From Undaria pinnatifida (taxonomy: Eukaryota; Sar; Phaeophyceae; Laminariales; Alariaceae): a stretch of DNA of 64,000 nt. Shown piece after piece: positions 1 to 11,309 of this stretch. The translations under genes and the position numbers were made by a program. Positions within the stretch are counted from its first letter, which is position 1, and each line of letters starts with the position of its first letter. The notes beneath the pieces are model-generated. The model made no database searches. It saw only the letters and a list, made by a program, of their open reading frames with translations, and was not told where the DNA came from. The stretch covers positions 9,570,620 through 9,634,619 of the forward strand of contig JABAKD010000002.1 in NCBI GenBank assembly GCA_012845835.1, in the 5' to 3' direction.

Positions 1-260
1 TTTTAGTCAATCTGTGCGCGGAAACTATAAAACCCGTTTCTGAGGGGGACAAAATCTGACAGCTGTGAAGGGAAAGGGGGGGCCTAGTTTTGATCAAAAG
101 CGAGCGGGTTTGGAGGGGGGCGGGGGGGGGGGGGGGGGGGGAAGGGGCAATTTGTGCATGTAAGCTATAAATCCTTTCGAGGGGATAAATATTATTGGGG
201 GCGGGGGGGGGGGGGGGGGGGGGGGGTTGGGGCGGGGGGGGGGGGGGGGGGGGGGCATGT
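1..260 (+). repeat. G-tract element (family R2), forward fragment cut by window edge
   Basis: A conserved block (ctgtgcgcggaaactataaa, then cccgtttctgagggggacaa) is followed by gatcaaaagcgagcggg and long G runs (about 120-142 and 200-256). The same blocks occur in reverse complement at 35,215-35,345 with very few differences, and again at 3,838-3,905 and 33,290-33,350. No coding potential: the glycine-rich reading frames here come from the G runs. Confidence 0.75.
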
Positions 261-269
261 ATTATGTAT

Positions 270-580
270 GGTGTTGTTTCTTTTCCATTTATTTCCCTTG
301 CTTTGTCTTTTCTATGATTTTCTTTATTTTCTCTTTATTTCTTCTCTCTCTTTGTTCCTTTTCGCTTTCTGTTTATTTTCCTTCTTTTCTTTTCTGTTTT
401 TTTTTTTTTCCAGTTCTAGTTGACTTGAGTGTGACGTGCGTATGTATGCGTAGTGATAGGTACCACGTGTAACACAAAATGCGTGGAGTTTTTTGTGGGT
501 GGCAAGCAGTGTTGTTGTGGTTCTCACATTAACTCGCATAATCAAGTCCGTGGTCGCAGGACAGGCTCCAGTCACTCTAC
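270..580 (+). repeat. R1 repeat fragments, rearranged
   Basis: A T/C-rich tract (about 275-410) and the following block (tgacgtgcgtatgtatgcgt) match 15,350-15,590 in the same orientation. The next stretch, about 510-580 (tcgcaggacaggctccagtc), matches R1 in the opposite orientation. Two inverted pieces of one family therefore abut. 580-740 shows nothing recognisable. Confidence 0.6.
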
Positions 581-739
581 GGTAGTAAGTAGTCGATTTT
601 TTGGGGGTCTTCCCGAGCAACGGTATGGCAAAATGTTGCCACTTGCTTACCGCAGAACGGGAATGGGACGGGAAGGCGGGAAGCCATTTGTCTGACGGGA
701 CGAGACGCGAATCCACGATTTCTTGGCGGGACGGGATCA

Positions 740-1400
740 TAGTTGTTGTTGTTGTCCTCACATCAACTGGCAAAAACAAGTCCGCGGTCGCAGGACAGGC
801 TCCATTCACTCTGGAGCTGAGAAATACCCCAGAGAAAACACAAAAACAATCCAAAGGTGGTACACGAATATATCACAACTGCCGCAATTCGTGCCTCCGC
901 CAGAAACCTAAAAAATTTAAATCGGGAGTCCTATGATGTGCCAGGTCCATACTGTACTGACTGATGAATACGTCTCACTACTCGCGCCTGGAACCGACTC
1001 CACACAGCAATAACTACCACGTATATATTACACGTAGTACCTATCACTACGCATACGCACGTCATACTCAAGTAAATTGAATAAAAAGAAACAAAGAAAA
1101 GAAAAGAAAAGAAGGTAAATGAAAGGACAAAAAAGAAAAGAAAGTGAAAAGGAAAGAAAAGAAAAGAAAGTGAAGAAGGAAAGAAAAGAAAAGAAAGTTA
1201 AAAAGGAAAGAACAGAAAAGAAAGTGAAAAAGGAAAGAAAAGAAAAGAAAAGAAGACAGTAAACGCGAGTAAAGACAAGAAGACAAGAAAAGGAAGAAAG
1301 GACAGGGACAATGAGAAAAATACCGTCATTCTGGCAGACCCTAGGAACTGACTGAAGACGGCATATTATTAGCATTGCGCTCATTATCATAGAGGGCATC
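740..1400 (-). repeat. R1 dispersed repeat, near full-length
   Basis: Reverse complement of 15,290-15,840. Shared landmarks are the caggacaggctccattcact block, the gagctgagaaataccccag block, the cctccgccagaaacc block, a 230 bp A/G-rich tract (about 1,080-1,300) and gaccctaggaactgactg. A third, partial copy lies at 36,530-36,740. No conserved reading frame is shared between copies, so it looks non-coding and non-autonomous. Confidence 0.7.
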
Positions 1401-1560
1401 GAGTATTAAACCCTCATACATACGAAATGGCATGTGGCGTGTATCAGCTACGCTCATAGATAGGCTCGCTTTCGGATGACCCGATGGAGCCACAGCCTAT
1501 ACACAACCTATATATTAGCCTATATATATTATAAATATTAAAATAAACTCCTGCTGTGAG
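1400..1560 (+). repeat. R3 repeat fragment
   Basis: The block ggcgtgtatcag ... ggctcgctttcgg-tgacccgatg ... cacagcctatata recurs at 10,870-10,975. It ends in a short A/T-rich stretch and ctgctgtgagatcgaatatt, an end sequence that also closes R2-family copies near 4,730 and 35,500. Confidence 0.6.
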
Positions 1561-1589
1561 ATCGAATATTTCAAGGTTGGGTTCTGTAG

Positions 1590-1985
1590 GGTACGCACAA
1601 ACCATACCCGGGGTATTTACCCCGGGTATTTCCCTACAAAGAACTTCTGTGAGTTCTGTAGGACATTCATACGCGTACCCGGAACTTCTGGAAGTTCTGT
1701 ATGACATTCATACCCGTACCCGGAACTTTAAGAAGGTCTGTACGCTAGTGCCACGAATACCTTGGGTACGGGTATATCATTTTTACAACGTGTGTGAGTT
1801 CTGTACGCCCGTGCCACAATACTCGGAACTTCTGTGAGTTCTGTAACACTTCCGTACCGTACCCGGAATTTCTCCAAGTTTTGTTAGATCCCTATACCCT
1901 AACCCGGAACTTCTGTGGCTTCTGTAAGACTGTGGCACAATACCCAGGGTACGGGTATACCTTTGTTACAATACCCGGGAGCCCA
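1590..1985. repeat. Degenerate minisatellite, about 41-57 bp unit
   Basis: Units are built on acccggaacttctgtgagttctgta followed by a variable spacer (gacattcatacccgt and similar). Inside each unit gaacttct...agttc forms a short inverted repeat. A second array of the same unit is at 3,200-3,670, so the array was duplicated or was part of one element. Confidence 0.75.
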
Positions 1986-3199
1986 CGTGCATTAATTCAA
2001 AGAGTGTATCATGCATACTAATATTATGATGTCATATCTTGTCGTCAGTGATACCAACCGAACACCGAAAGTACACCAGTAGTAGCAGTACGTATCGTAT
2101 ATGATAGTAGCACCTACTATAATACTGCTGCTGTAGGTCTTGTCCATGTTTCTTTCGTTTCTAACACGTGGGCACGTAATATATTAACGAAGGACACTTT
2201 TGAATCACGAACATTCATTTTTTATGAATCGAATTGAAATCGATTCGATTTGGTGGAAACATGCCTGGTACGAATTTGGCACCTATCGGGAAAACACGTA
2301 TTGCGTATTTCATTTTTTTTTCCGATCGGAATAATACATACGTGGGTTCGTGTCCCACAGAGTTTTTTTTTTTTTTCGTCTTTTTGGGGGAGGGAGTAGC
2401 TGACTTTTATTCTCGAATACTGACTGTATTAAGCATAAGAGTAACACGTTAGATAACTAATAATATTCTGTATTCGTACTCCTCCCGATATTAAATCGGA
2501 GGGGAGGAAAAAAACAAAATAAACCGCCTAGACAGAACAGTATAGTGGAAACTACATTAGTAACAAATGTATAAAATAGATATAATGTTAGATCTAGCTT
2601 AAAATTCCCCACCTAATAAAGTAAAAATACCAACATTTACTTACCATTCATTCAATATATATATATATCGTGGACAAAAAAGAGGACCCCTCCCAATAAA
2701 ATCTTACCCATGTAGTATATTACGAGTACCAACAACGCAGCTGGCAAAGATGAGTCTTGACCTGAAATTCGTCCAACTCACGGCTGAAGTCCTTGAAATA
2801 TTTGTACATAGATCTGCCGTGACGGCGATGCAGCAACCATCGACGTCTAAAAGTAAGAGTATCTTCTGTGTTTTCGGTGGTTTCGCTTCTTCTTTGTCGA
2901 GGCACTTGGCATATCGAGCTGTGGTGGCAAATATGGGCTTGCGACCGCCATTATTTGTGTTGAAGCTCCACAGCCAGGGTACGCTATGGTATGATCATAG
3001 CGCAGTATAGCCGTGAGCGCGGCTGTTGCCCCGGTCGCCACTCATTGAGGTTCACGATTCATCGCCTCTCTCGGTGGTGGTTTTGTCGATAACTCATACT
3101 TCTCTTAATCTACTGCGACAGATTGCCTCGGAGACATTGGCCCAGTGAGAACATGCCATCCATGCAAGTTGGACTATATCTTCCACTTCAAATCGAACT
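1986..3199. other. Unassigned, A/T-rich; no gene seen
   Basis: Between the two minisatellite arrays. Short homopolymer runs, an (at)n stretch at about 2,657-2,668 and no reading frame with domain or splice-site support. Confidence 0.5.
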
Positions 3200-3670
3200 C
3201 CCCCCCGAGGCGGTGTGCATTTACCCGGGTATTACCCGTACCCGGAACTTCTGTAAGTTCTGTAGGGCATTCATACCCGTACCCGGAACTTCTGTAAGTT
3301 CTGCACGCCCATACCACAACACCCGTAACTTCTGGAAAAAGTTCTATGTGAGACTTTCATACCCGTACCCGAACTTCTGTTAGTACTGTAGGACATTCAC
3401 ACCCGTACCCGAAACTTCTGTGAGTTCTGTACAACCCGTGCCACAATACCCGGGGTACGGGTACAGCGCCTTCGTACCCACCCGGAACATCTGTGAGTTC
3501 TGTACGCCCGTGCCACAATACCCGGCACTTCTGGAAGTTATGTAACACTTTCATACCCGTAACCGAAACTTCTGGAAGTTCTGCAAGACTCCCATGCCCT
3601 TACTTTCATACCCGTACCCGAAACTTCTGGAAGTTCTGCAAGAATCCCATACCCTTACCCGGAATCCAAA
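3200..3670. repeat. Minisatellite, second array of the 1,590-1,985 type
   Basis: Same acccgtacccggaacttctg unit with gtaagttctg/ggaagttctg variants, roughly ten degenerate copies. Confidence 0.75.
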
Positions 3671-3699
3671 AACCCTACAGAACATGACCCTGGAATATT

Positions 3700-5410
3700 T
3701 TGTCGAAACTCATCTTTGCAAGCTGTGTGTGATGCTCATATCGCGCGTATTACGGGTTGTGTGTCCTCATTAAGGAGATAGGTCGGCGACTCCCCTTACA
3801 ACTACCGTGTAGCTATCAGGGTCAACAAGGTGATGTTAGCCAGTCTGTGCGCGAAAACTCTATAAAACCCGTTTCTGAGGGGGACAAAATCTTACAGCTG
3901 TGGCAGGAAGTGCATCAGTTTATCAAGTGAATCCTGTACGCCAAATAACCGGTGAGAGGAGGGCGGAGTTTTGACGGACGTGGGGGCCTGCTTTTGATCA
4001 AAAGGGGGCGGGGGTAGGTGGGGGGGGAGGGGGGGGAACGGGTGGGGCAGCTCAATTTGTGCGTGGAATCTATAAATTCTTCAAGGGGATAAATGTGACG
4101 GTTTTGGAAAGAATGCACCAGTTTGTCATCGGGAGCGGGACGGGCGGGGCAGCTCAATCTGTGCGTAGAAACTATACATCCTTTTTAGGGGAGAAATGTG
4201 GTGGTTTTGGAAATAATGCACCAGTTTATCATGTATGTGTATCCTGTAAGTCGTACAACCAGTGAGTAAAGGGCGGAGTGTTCAAGGGGGTGGGGGTGGG
4301 GTGGGGGAGGGGGGGGGGTGGTGGTGGAGGGGGGGCGGGGGGAGGGGGGGGGGGGTGGGAGGGGGGGGAGGGGGGGGGTGGGGGGGTGGTGGGGACGGGG
4401 GGGGCGAAACCGCTTTAGGTCGCATAGATGTAGGGGTTTGCTATACGCGTGGTGCTAGGTCTAGGCGATGGTGCGGGTGGTGGGGAAGGAGGGGGTGTTG
4501 GGAGCGGGGGGGGGGGGGCATTGAAGCAGCGGCATGGATGGTTCTAGAAAGAAAATGAGTTGATATCCAGTGCGTGGAAGTGTTTATTACTCTGGCAGAT
4601 TTCGATTTAGGTGGGGCGTTTGAGCAGCAAGAGAGAGAGCGGAAAAAAGAAAAAAGGCGCGGGGGGGGGGGGGGCGAAGGGTTTTCAAGAGGTTTAGGTC
4701 ACATATAATATTCAAATACACTCCAGCTGTGAGATCAAAAAATTGTCCGAAACTCATCTTTGCAAGATTGTGTGTGATACTCCGACAGCGCGTATCAATC
4801 GTGTATTTGGTGGCTTGCTATATGCGTGGTGCTAGGTCTAGGCGATCGTATGGGTGGTGGAGAAGGAGGGGGCGTTGGAAGGAGGGGGGGGCAGGGGGGG
4901 GGGCGGGGGGGGAGAATGAATGAATGCTACGTTATGGATGGCTAGAAATAATAATGACGTGATATCAATTGCGTAGCAGTGTTTATTACTCTGGCCGATT
5001 TCGATTGTAAGTGGGGCGTTTGAACAACGTGTTAAAGCTTCATAATTTGGTATTGTACATTGGATCGAAAGATAGAATGTTTCAATCGATAGGTACAATC
5101 ATGTAGTTACCATTATTTTCTAACATCGCTGATTATAAGAAAGAGATACATACTGCAAAATACAACATGCGAGATGATGTGGTCATGCAATGCCACCGCC
5201 ATTGAGCACGAGAGGGAGAAATGCCGATTGTCAGTGTTTTGAAACGAACGCTTGGTGTACAGGCGCTCCAATACGTTACTTCGTCAGCCATACTTCGCTT
5301 GGCATAGGTTGGGAGGCGATCATGCAGACGGTAAGTGCGAAACACCCTACGTAATAGGTTGGTGGTGTGGTTAGCCGCAATTTCAACATATCTGCCAGTA
5401 CTTCCTTTTC
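3700..5410 (+). mobile_element. R2 G-tract composite element, forward copy
   Basis: Conserved blocks in order: tcgaaactcatctttgcaag, ctccccttacaactaccgtg, agggtcaacaaggtgat, the ctgtgcgcgaaaactctata block, several long G runs (4,015-4,040, 4,285-4,400, 4,505-4,520, 4,660-4,675, 4,880-4,915), gtggtgctaggtctaggcga (twice), and a final block at about 5,130-5,410 (gcgatcatgcagacgg ... cctacgtaataggttggtgg). The whole series appears in reverse order and strand at 31,600-33,510 and, in part, 33,545-35,530. No protein of its own is visible, so it is probably non-autonomous. Confidence 0.65.
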
Positions 5411-5429
5411 ACATTAATATTGTCTCTCT

Positions 5430-6175
5430 ATATATAAATATGATTTGAGGCAAACGAAGGATACGGTTAGGTGAGCCTGTAAGAGCAGAGAGCTCTAGCA
5501 GAGAAGATCTCTTTTGGCGACCCCAAGCCGATATGTTGATTGACGATTAATTTGCTCAGCAGATGAGAGCTGATGATGGTGAGCAAAAAAAGAGTGAGCA
5601 CATGTGGGCGACGCGCCTGTGCGTCGCTCGTAGGTAGAAGACAAGGACCCTCAGAATCCGTTGCACACAGAATACGACCCTTGAAATGGGCCCTCGAACA
5701 ACGGTACCAACCGATACAATTCCACGGTACGAATTTAAAACAACAAGCTATGACCCCAAGAAGGAAAAGACCCCAAATACGAGATCCTACAGCGTTGTTG
5801 TTTAACAACTCGTATCTCAGGGTATGTGATCATATGACCCAGCGTAGCCTATCTTCTTGCTTCAGCAACAACTCGTATATTAAATATCTTGCTACCGCTT
5901 CCAAGAGGGATACCGAAGACTGTCCCTCTCAACGTGTACGAGTACGTACTACATGTACCAGGTATCTGGATGTGATTATTAGCGTGTAAAGTGCTGTGTA
6001 TCATGTATCCAAGATATTGCTGCTGAGACTTGTGCTTGCTACATACTGCATCGAAAAACGACAACTACCATACTGAAAACTGTCTGTTGCACTAGAAACT
6101 CGTGATGTATACCAGATGACTTCAAGTGTTATCAAGTAACGACATGATGGTTACGGACAAGTAGCATTTCTAACA
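5430..6175 (+). repeat. R4 dispersed repeat, uninterrupted copy
   Basis: Landmarks: gtgagcctgtaagagcagag, gcgaccccaagccgatatgt, gtgagcacatgtgggcgacg, acgagatcctacag, caacaactcgtatctcaggg, gtccctctcaacgtgtacga, taccaggtatctgg. The 5' two thirds recur at 10,976-12,740 (with a 1.2 kb array inserted) and the 3' third at 15,842-16,130. Short reading frames here (for example about 5,573-5,989) are conserved only as part of the repeat. Confidence 0.7.
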
Positions 6176-7100
6176 CCTCCTCCCTCTAGGTTAACACTTT
6201 CTCACCCTGCGTTAGATGCTAAAAACTCCACAACAACGGAAATGCATGCCACAACAATGATAAATGCTGGGGAAAATGTTTTGTGTAGAGCAAAATCATC
6301 TTGCTGAATTACCCAAGGGGTGAACACAACATAATCGGACACGAAAATATCCTGCTCTGACACTATACGTGCTTCTGCATATGTATGCAAGTGAAACTTA
6401 CTATTAATAGCTCACAATACTAGAATCATCAGACGTTAGATATATTCCGATCGGTTAATCAACCAAGAAATAGAAGCTGTTTGTGCAGCAGTCCAAAACA
6501 ATGAATATGTTCATCATTCCGCAACAATCATAGGGGTGAACAGCATACCAGTGCTCCTGCCGCCCAAAAACAAACGAACATAGCGGCACTGCCAGCGATC
6601 CACAGCTGGAGAAGACCACATTTTCTAGAGAGACATCACCTCTCGTGTATCTTAATCTTCTGTGTGTACTTGTCCAGTTGGCGAGTTTTCCGGCCGTATA
6701 TCCTGAAGTACCGGAGATGGCGTAGGTAAATTTAGTATTCAACTGTCCAGTCGATATGACCTGTTTTACTTGTACCCTTACTTGGTACTAACTGCGATAT
6801 TTCGCAATCTCCAAAACCGTGCACAACGCTGGTCGTTGTCTCTACTCACCCCGGAGAACATGCGACACTGTACGTACAGCTTTGGTAAAGAGATAACGCA
6901 TTTCACAATATAGTGGCTTGACTTTGTCGGTGTAGACGTTGTCGGTACAGACGTTGTTCATGTACACGTCGTTGGTGTACTTGGTCCGTTGTCCGTCGCT
7001 TGGAACTAGAGGCTTAACTTTATGTTGAAGTTGGAGAGGTAGATAGAACGATTTCCCTCGAAAAACTAATTGCCGTCATCGGTTCCTCCTCGACTGTTAA
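6176..7100. other. Unassigned; no gene seen
   Basis: Between the R4 repeat and the copia remnant. Low-complexity gttgtcggtgta-type short repeats at about 6,925-6,990; no supported coding region. The missing copia reverse transcriptase does not appear here. Confidence 0.4.
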
Positions 7101-9635
7101 TTATGCAGCCGGTCTCTGGGTCTTGGACTCGATGATTACGGGCTCTTCGTTCAGGATGGAGAGGAAGCTTGAGGTTGGCTTGCGGGTGTACACGAAGGCC
7201 GGAGATGTCGCAAGTGGCCCTTGATCGTCCTGTGTTGATTCCGCAGATCCTGTCTCGGGGTTTGCCCGTGGCTGTCCTTTTGCTGTCGTGAGTGTGTGAA
7301 CCTCCGCCTGACGGCCTGTTTCGTTGTTGAGCTTCGCTCCAAGGCTTGGCTCAAAAGTAGCTGGTGTATGATCCCGGGTATAGCGGGGATTGTCGATCCG
7401 TCGACCCTTGGCCCAGCTGATGGTCCGGTGGTCCCAGGTGGCGATGATCCAGCGACTCCAACAGTCCCGTGTGATGCTGTTGTTCCAGCTGATGCCCCGG
7501 TGATCCAAGCTGAAGTTCATCCAGTGATCCAGGATGCAGTTGCTCCGATGTGCGGTGGTGATCCAGATGACGTTGCTCCGAAGATCCCATGCCAATATGC
7601 TTTGGAGATTCCAGCTCCGGTAATTCCGGTTCCAGTGATTCCAGGCGATGTTGATCCGTGAAGTGGATGGCATCTTAGTATGCCGTTGGGGATTTTAATC
7701 ACCCGGTTTTCCTCCTCCAATATCCGAAATAGGTATCTCTCGGTGCAGGTAAGTTCACACACGTGGTCGATAGGTTTGTCCCCGATGCTCCTGTTGCGTG
7801 CGTGTTGTCGAAGGTATCCTCGGCTCTTGGATTGGGTCTTGTACTGGCGGTCTCGTGATGCGGTACATCCGGTGCGGCCCCAGTTGTCATAGAATGTGCG
7901 TCCCCGGGCATAATAGCAGGTGTAATTCCTGTCAAGTACACCCCAACGTCTTGCGGTAGTGCTCTAGCCCTTGATGAAGATTCTCCAAACTCTGGTGATA
8001 ATGACGCTCCGGCTGTTGTCGTTGACGTTTCCTCTTCCAGAAGTTTTTCTCGTAGTAGTGTAGCATGACCTGGACTAGAGCACTAAAGCGCTCCGTCTCA
8101 TTGACAATGGCTTTCTCGGGTGTGATGCCCGGGATTTGCGCATGATGGCGCTCAGTCTCCGTGACAGTAGCCTCTTGAGGCGTGTTGTTCCGCCTGTTGG
8201 TGTGCACTCCTATTGGGTCGCATGATTCTGTTCATACCGCGCGGATACCCTCTTTCGTTGGGGCGTTACCGTCGTGGTGTGCTCCATGGCAATGCCGGAG
8301 TTGGTGCAGAATTCTTGGATATCTTTGAAGGTGCAATCGCCTCGATTGGCGTCGTTGCTTGCCTGTGCTGCACGAACTACAGCAGGCGTTGATGGCGTAT
8401 CAGCCGTGCCTCCCAGGGTGCGAAGAAATACGTTGTAAGAGCATACGCCCTTGTCCCCTGGGTGTTGGGTGAGCGGAATCGACGTGCTGCTGTTGAACTG
8501 CAAGTGAGGGTTTCCCGTCTCGAGGATAGTCCTTACCCCTGACTGCATTGCTTTGATGAAGGAGAAGACGTTGCGTCTCAGTCCAGGTACAAACATGGCC
8601 GAGATGCGAACAGGAACACGCTTGCCCGCCTGGTCGATGATGTATCCACAGATGATGCATGTTGCTGTTGCGAATACCTTTTTGTTCCCGTTGGTCATGA
8701 TGGTCTTCGGGTCCTTTAGCTTCTTGTAATCCCTCAAGCTTTTCCGCAGTCTTGGAATCAGCTCCTCGTTTATCAAGTGGGCCGACCCGCCGCTGTCCAC
8801 AACCATCGTGAATCTGTCGCTGTTGGGGTGAAAACCCCTGTTGCCGCTACCAGTTAGCAGCCCTGTAAACGCGAATCCCTCTTCGAAACAATCGTCGAAA
8901 TTTAGGGACGGCTTTTCGTCGCCGTTGGGGCGTGTGCTCGCGCCTTGTACAGCAGAGGCAGTGTGAGCGCGTCCACCCTGCGGTGGACGTGGCGCTCCTT
9001 GCTTGTAGCATACCGTGTCGTCGTGCGAGGCAGTTTTGTGTACAGAACACCACCTGTGCTCAGCTCCAGCGTTGGATTTGGCCTTGTCGTTCGAAGATTC
9101 CTTGTTCTGCTGCTTGTTGTGGGTGCCTGTAGATCTGCTGTCATTGTCGTCCTTCCTTTTCCAGCAGTTATAGTTGCGGGCGTAGTGCCCTTGCTTTCCG
9201 CAATGACTGCAAGTCGATGCCGCAGTCATGACTACGCCACGACCAGCGATCCTGGTGTCGCTGTTGCGCAAAATATCGTCCAAATAAAGATGGCGCATCG
9301 TGCTTTGCATCTGATCGATGTCGAAAGTCGGGTCTCGATACATCATCATTTTGATGTCCTTGTACTGCGAACTAAACCCTTGTACGCAGATGTTCTTGAA
9401 TCTGCGGTGGGTAATCGTTTCACCCATCTTCTTGAGCTCGGAGCGCGCGAGCATCTTTTCTACAAAGTAAGAGTCCGGATCTTTTCCCTGCCCCATGTTG
9501 GAGTTGACGAGGTTGTCCATTGTCGCCCGAATCACTTCGTCAGTGACCTTGCTGTACCTCGAGACAAGCTCTTGTAGGGCCTTTTGTCCGTCACCGGTCG
9601 TCCCAGTCCTATTCTCGTGCTTGGGTACAAGTCAA
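7101..9635 (-). pseudogene. Ty1/copia-type retrotransposon remnant: gag, protease, end of integrase
   Basis: The longest open stretch (9,535 down to 8,210; 441 codons, open in frame up to about 9,630) shows a gag core, then a CCHC-like zinc knuckle (CSHCGKQGHYARNYNC; C109, C112, H117, C124, with the last spacing 6 instead of 4). Next comes an aspartic protease motif (VVDSGGSAHL, D247), and then abruptly the end of an integrase core (FCTNSGIAMEHTTTVTPQ). Most of integrase is missing, so an internal deletion joined protease to the integrase tail. Downstream pieces (7,762-7,517; 7,673-7,101) look like the variable region after integrase, in shifted frames. No reverse transcriptase or RNase H follows and I see no LTR pair. 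The order gag-protease-integrase before RT is the copia order. Confidence 0.8.
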
Positions 9636-10869
9636 GTAGAGATGCTGGTTTTTAAGTTAGTAGAAAAAGCATGGCATACAGATCTTGATTTGCCCTTTTC
9701 AGAAGCTGCGATTTCTTGTGCAAGTGCTGGTGAAGATCCCGTACCGGCCGTGCTTCGGTCGGTCAAGGATGCTCTTTAACGAGGTTGCGATATCGCGTCT
9801 GGATACTCTAATTACAACCACTAATCGTTCATACCAATCTCGAAAATCGGCTGGGCTGTGCCCATCGAACGTCCTTATTATTCCTTCAATGGGCGTTGGT
9901 GAATGAAATGCTGCTGCTGTTGGATTCCCCCATGATGATGATGAGTAGTATTTACCAGAAAGCAGTTGGCTCAGATGTCTTGTACGTTGTCGGTACTTGT
10001 ACAGCAGTGTAGTAGTACCAGTAATCCCGCCGCACGTATGATACGAGCTGCTGTATTAAACAGCCGTTTCAAGTGTAGTAGTGATGCTTGTGTAGAAGTC
10101 GAAGGCGTTATGGAGATTTCCGAAAATTTCGAAATTCCAAAAAATAAGCGCTGCTGGGTGCGGGTTGCTCGCTTGCACTAGTCGCTTGATGTTAAGAGTT
10201 TCCTCTAACAGGCAGCTACTCAACTGCCGGGAGTTGCTCTTGGTAAAGCTTGTCGCTTGGAGTTTGGCGAGTTCTTGCTGAGAAGTCACGCCTTTGGCCC
10301 GCACTCTCAACGAGAGGTGAGTTGGGCTCAATTTTGGTCGGTCTATCACGATGATCACACGTAAAATTTCCTTGAATTAGAGATCAGAGCTCTATTAGCC
10401 GACAGTAACTTGTACAGTCGAGAGTTGCCTCTGTACCGCTGTTGCTCAGAACGAATCGCGTATTTGGAGTCGAGGCAACGTTCAGCAGCTGTTTACTCGA
10501 ACATATCGGGGTTTTGTTTTGGGGTTCCTATAGCGATACAAGGGTCCCGTGCGCGTGGATGGTTGATTTGGTACAACCTGTGATGTGGTGGCGTTCTATA
10601 CCTTCGGGTACCTCGATCACAGCTCTGGCATCAATTGTTCTGATTGAGTGCGTACGGTCCTCTAGATATGCTCACTCACTCACCGTGCGTTTACAACGAA
10701 GTACTCGTAGTCCTCCGTCTGATGCTTCTCGACGTACTCGTAGAGATGTATGTAGAAGAATCTCCCGTAAGAAGCAGTAGATAGCTTGATCAGCCATCCT
10801 CAGTAGTGGTGATCGTGAATCCGTGCTACCGCTCTCCTCGTTTACGCGGGAGGGGTTCGAAACCAAACC
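9636..10869. other. Unassigned; no gene seen
   Basis: Upstream of the copia gag frame, which meets a stop at about 9,632. Could include remains of the element's 5' end, but no terminal repeat could be recognised. Confidence 0.35.
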
Positions 10870-11305
10870 TATTAAGCCCTCTTATATATGAGATGGCACG
10901 TGGCGTGTATCAGATCTGAGCTGGTGTACGCTCGTAGGCTCGCTTTCGGGTGACCCGATGAAGACACAGCCTATATATATGATTTGAGATAAACGAATGC
11001 GACGGTTAAGTGAGCCTGTAAGAGCAGAAAGCTCTAGCAGAGAAGATCTTGTTCGGCGACCCCAAGCCGATATGTTGATTGATGATTGATTTGCTCAGCA
11101 GATGAGAGCTGATGATGACCAAAAAAAGAGTGAGCACATGTGGGCGACGCGCCTGTGCGTCGCTGGTAGCTCGCAGACAAGGACCCTCAGAATCCGTTGC
11201 AAAAAAAAAGAATAGGACTCTTGAAATGGGCCCTCGAACAACGGTAGCAACCGATATAATTCCAGGTTACGAATATAAAACAACAACAAGCTATGACCCC
11301 AAGAA
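10870..11305 (+). repeat. R3 fragment followed by 5' part of R4
   Basis: 10,870-10,975 repeats 1,400-1,520. 10,976-11,305 repeats 5,440-5,765 closely, including gcgaccccaagccgatatgt and gtgagcacatgtgggcgacg. The R4 copy is then interrupted at ccccaagaagga by the array at 11,310-12,535 and resumes at 12,537. Confidence 0.7.
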
Positions 11306-11309
11306 GGAG

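Noticed and set aside
8945-9577. 210-codon plus-strand frame
   Set aside because: Shadow of the copia gag-protease frame on the minus strand.
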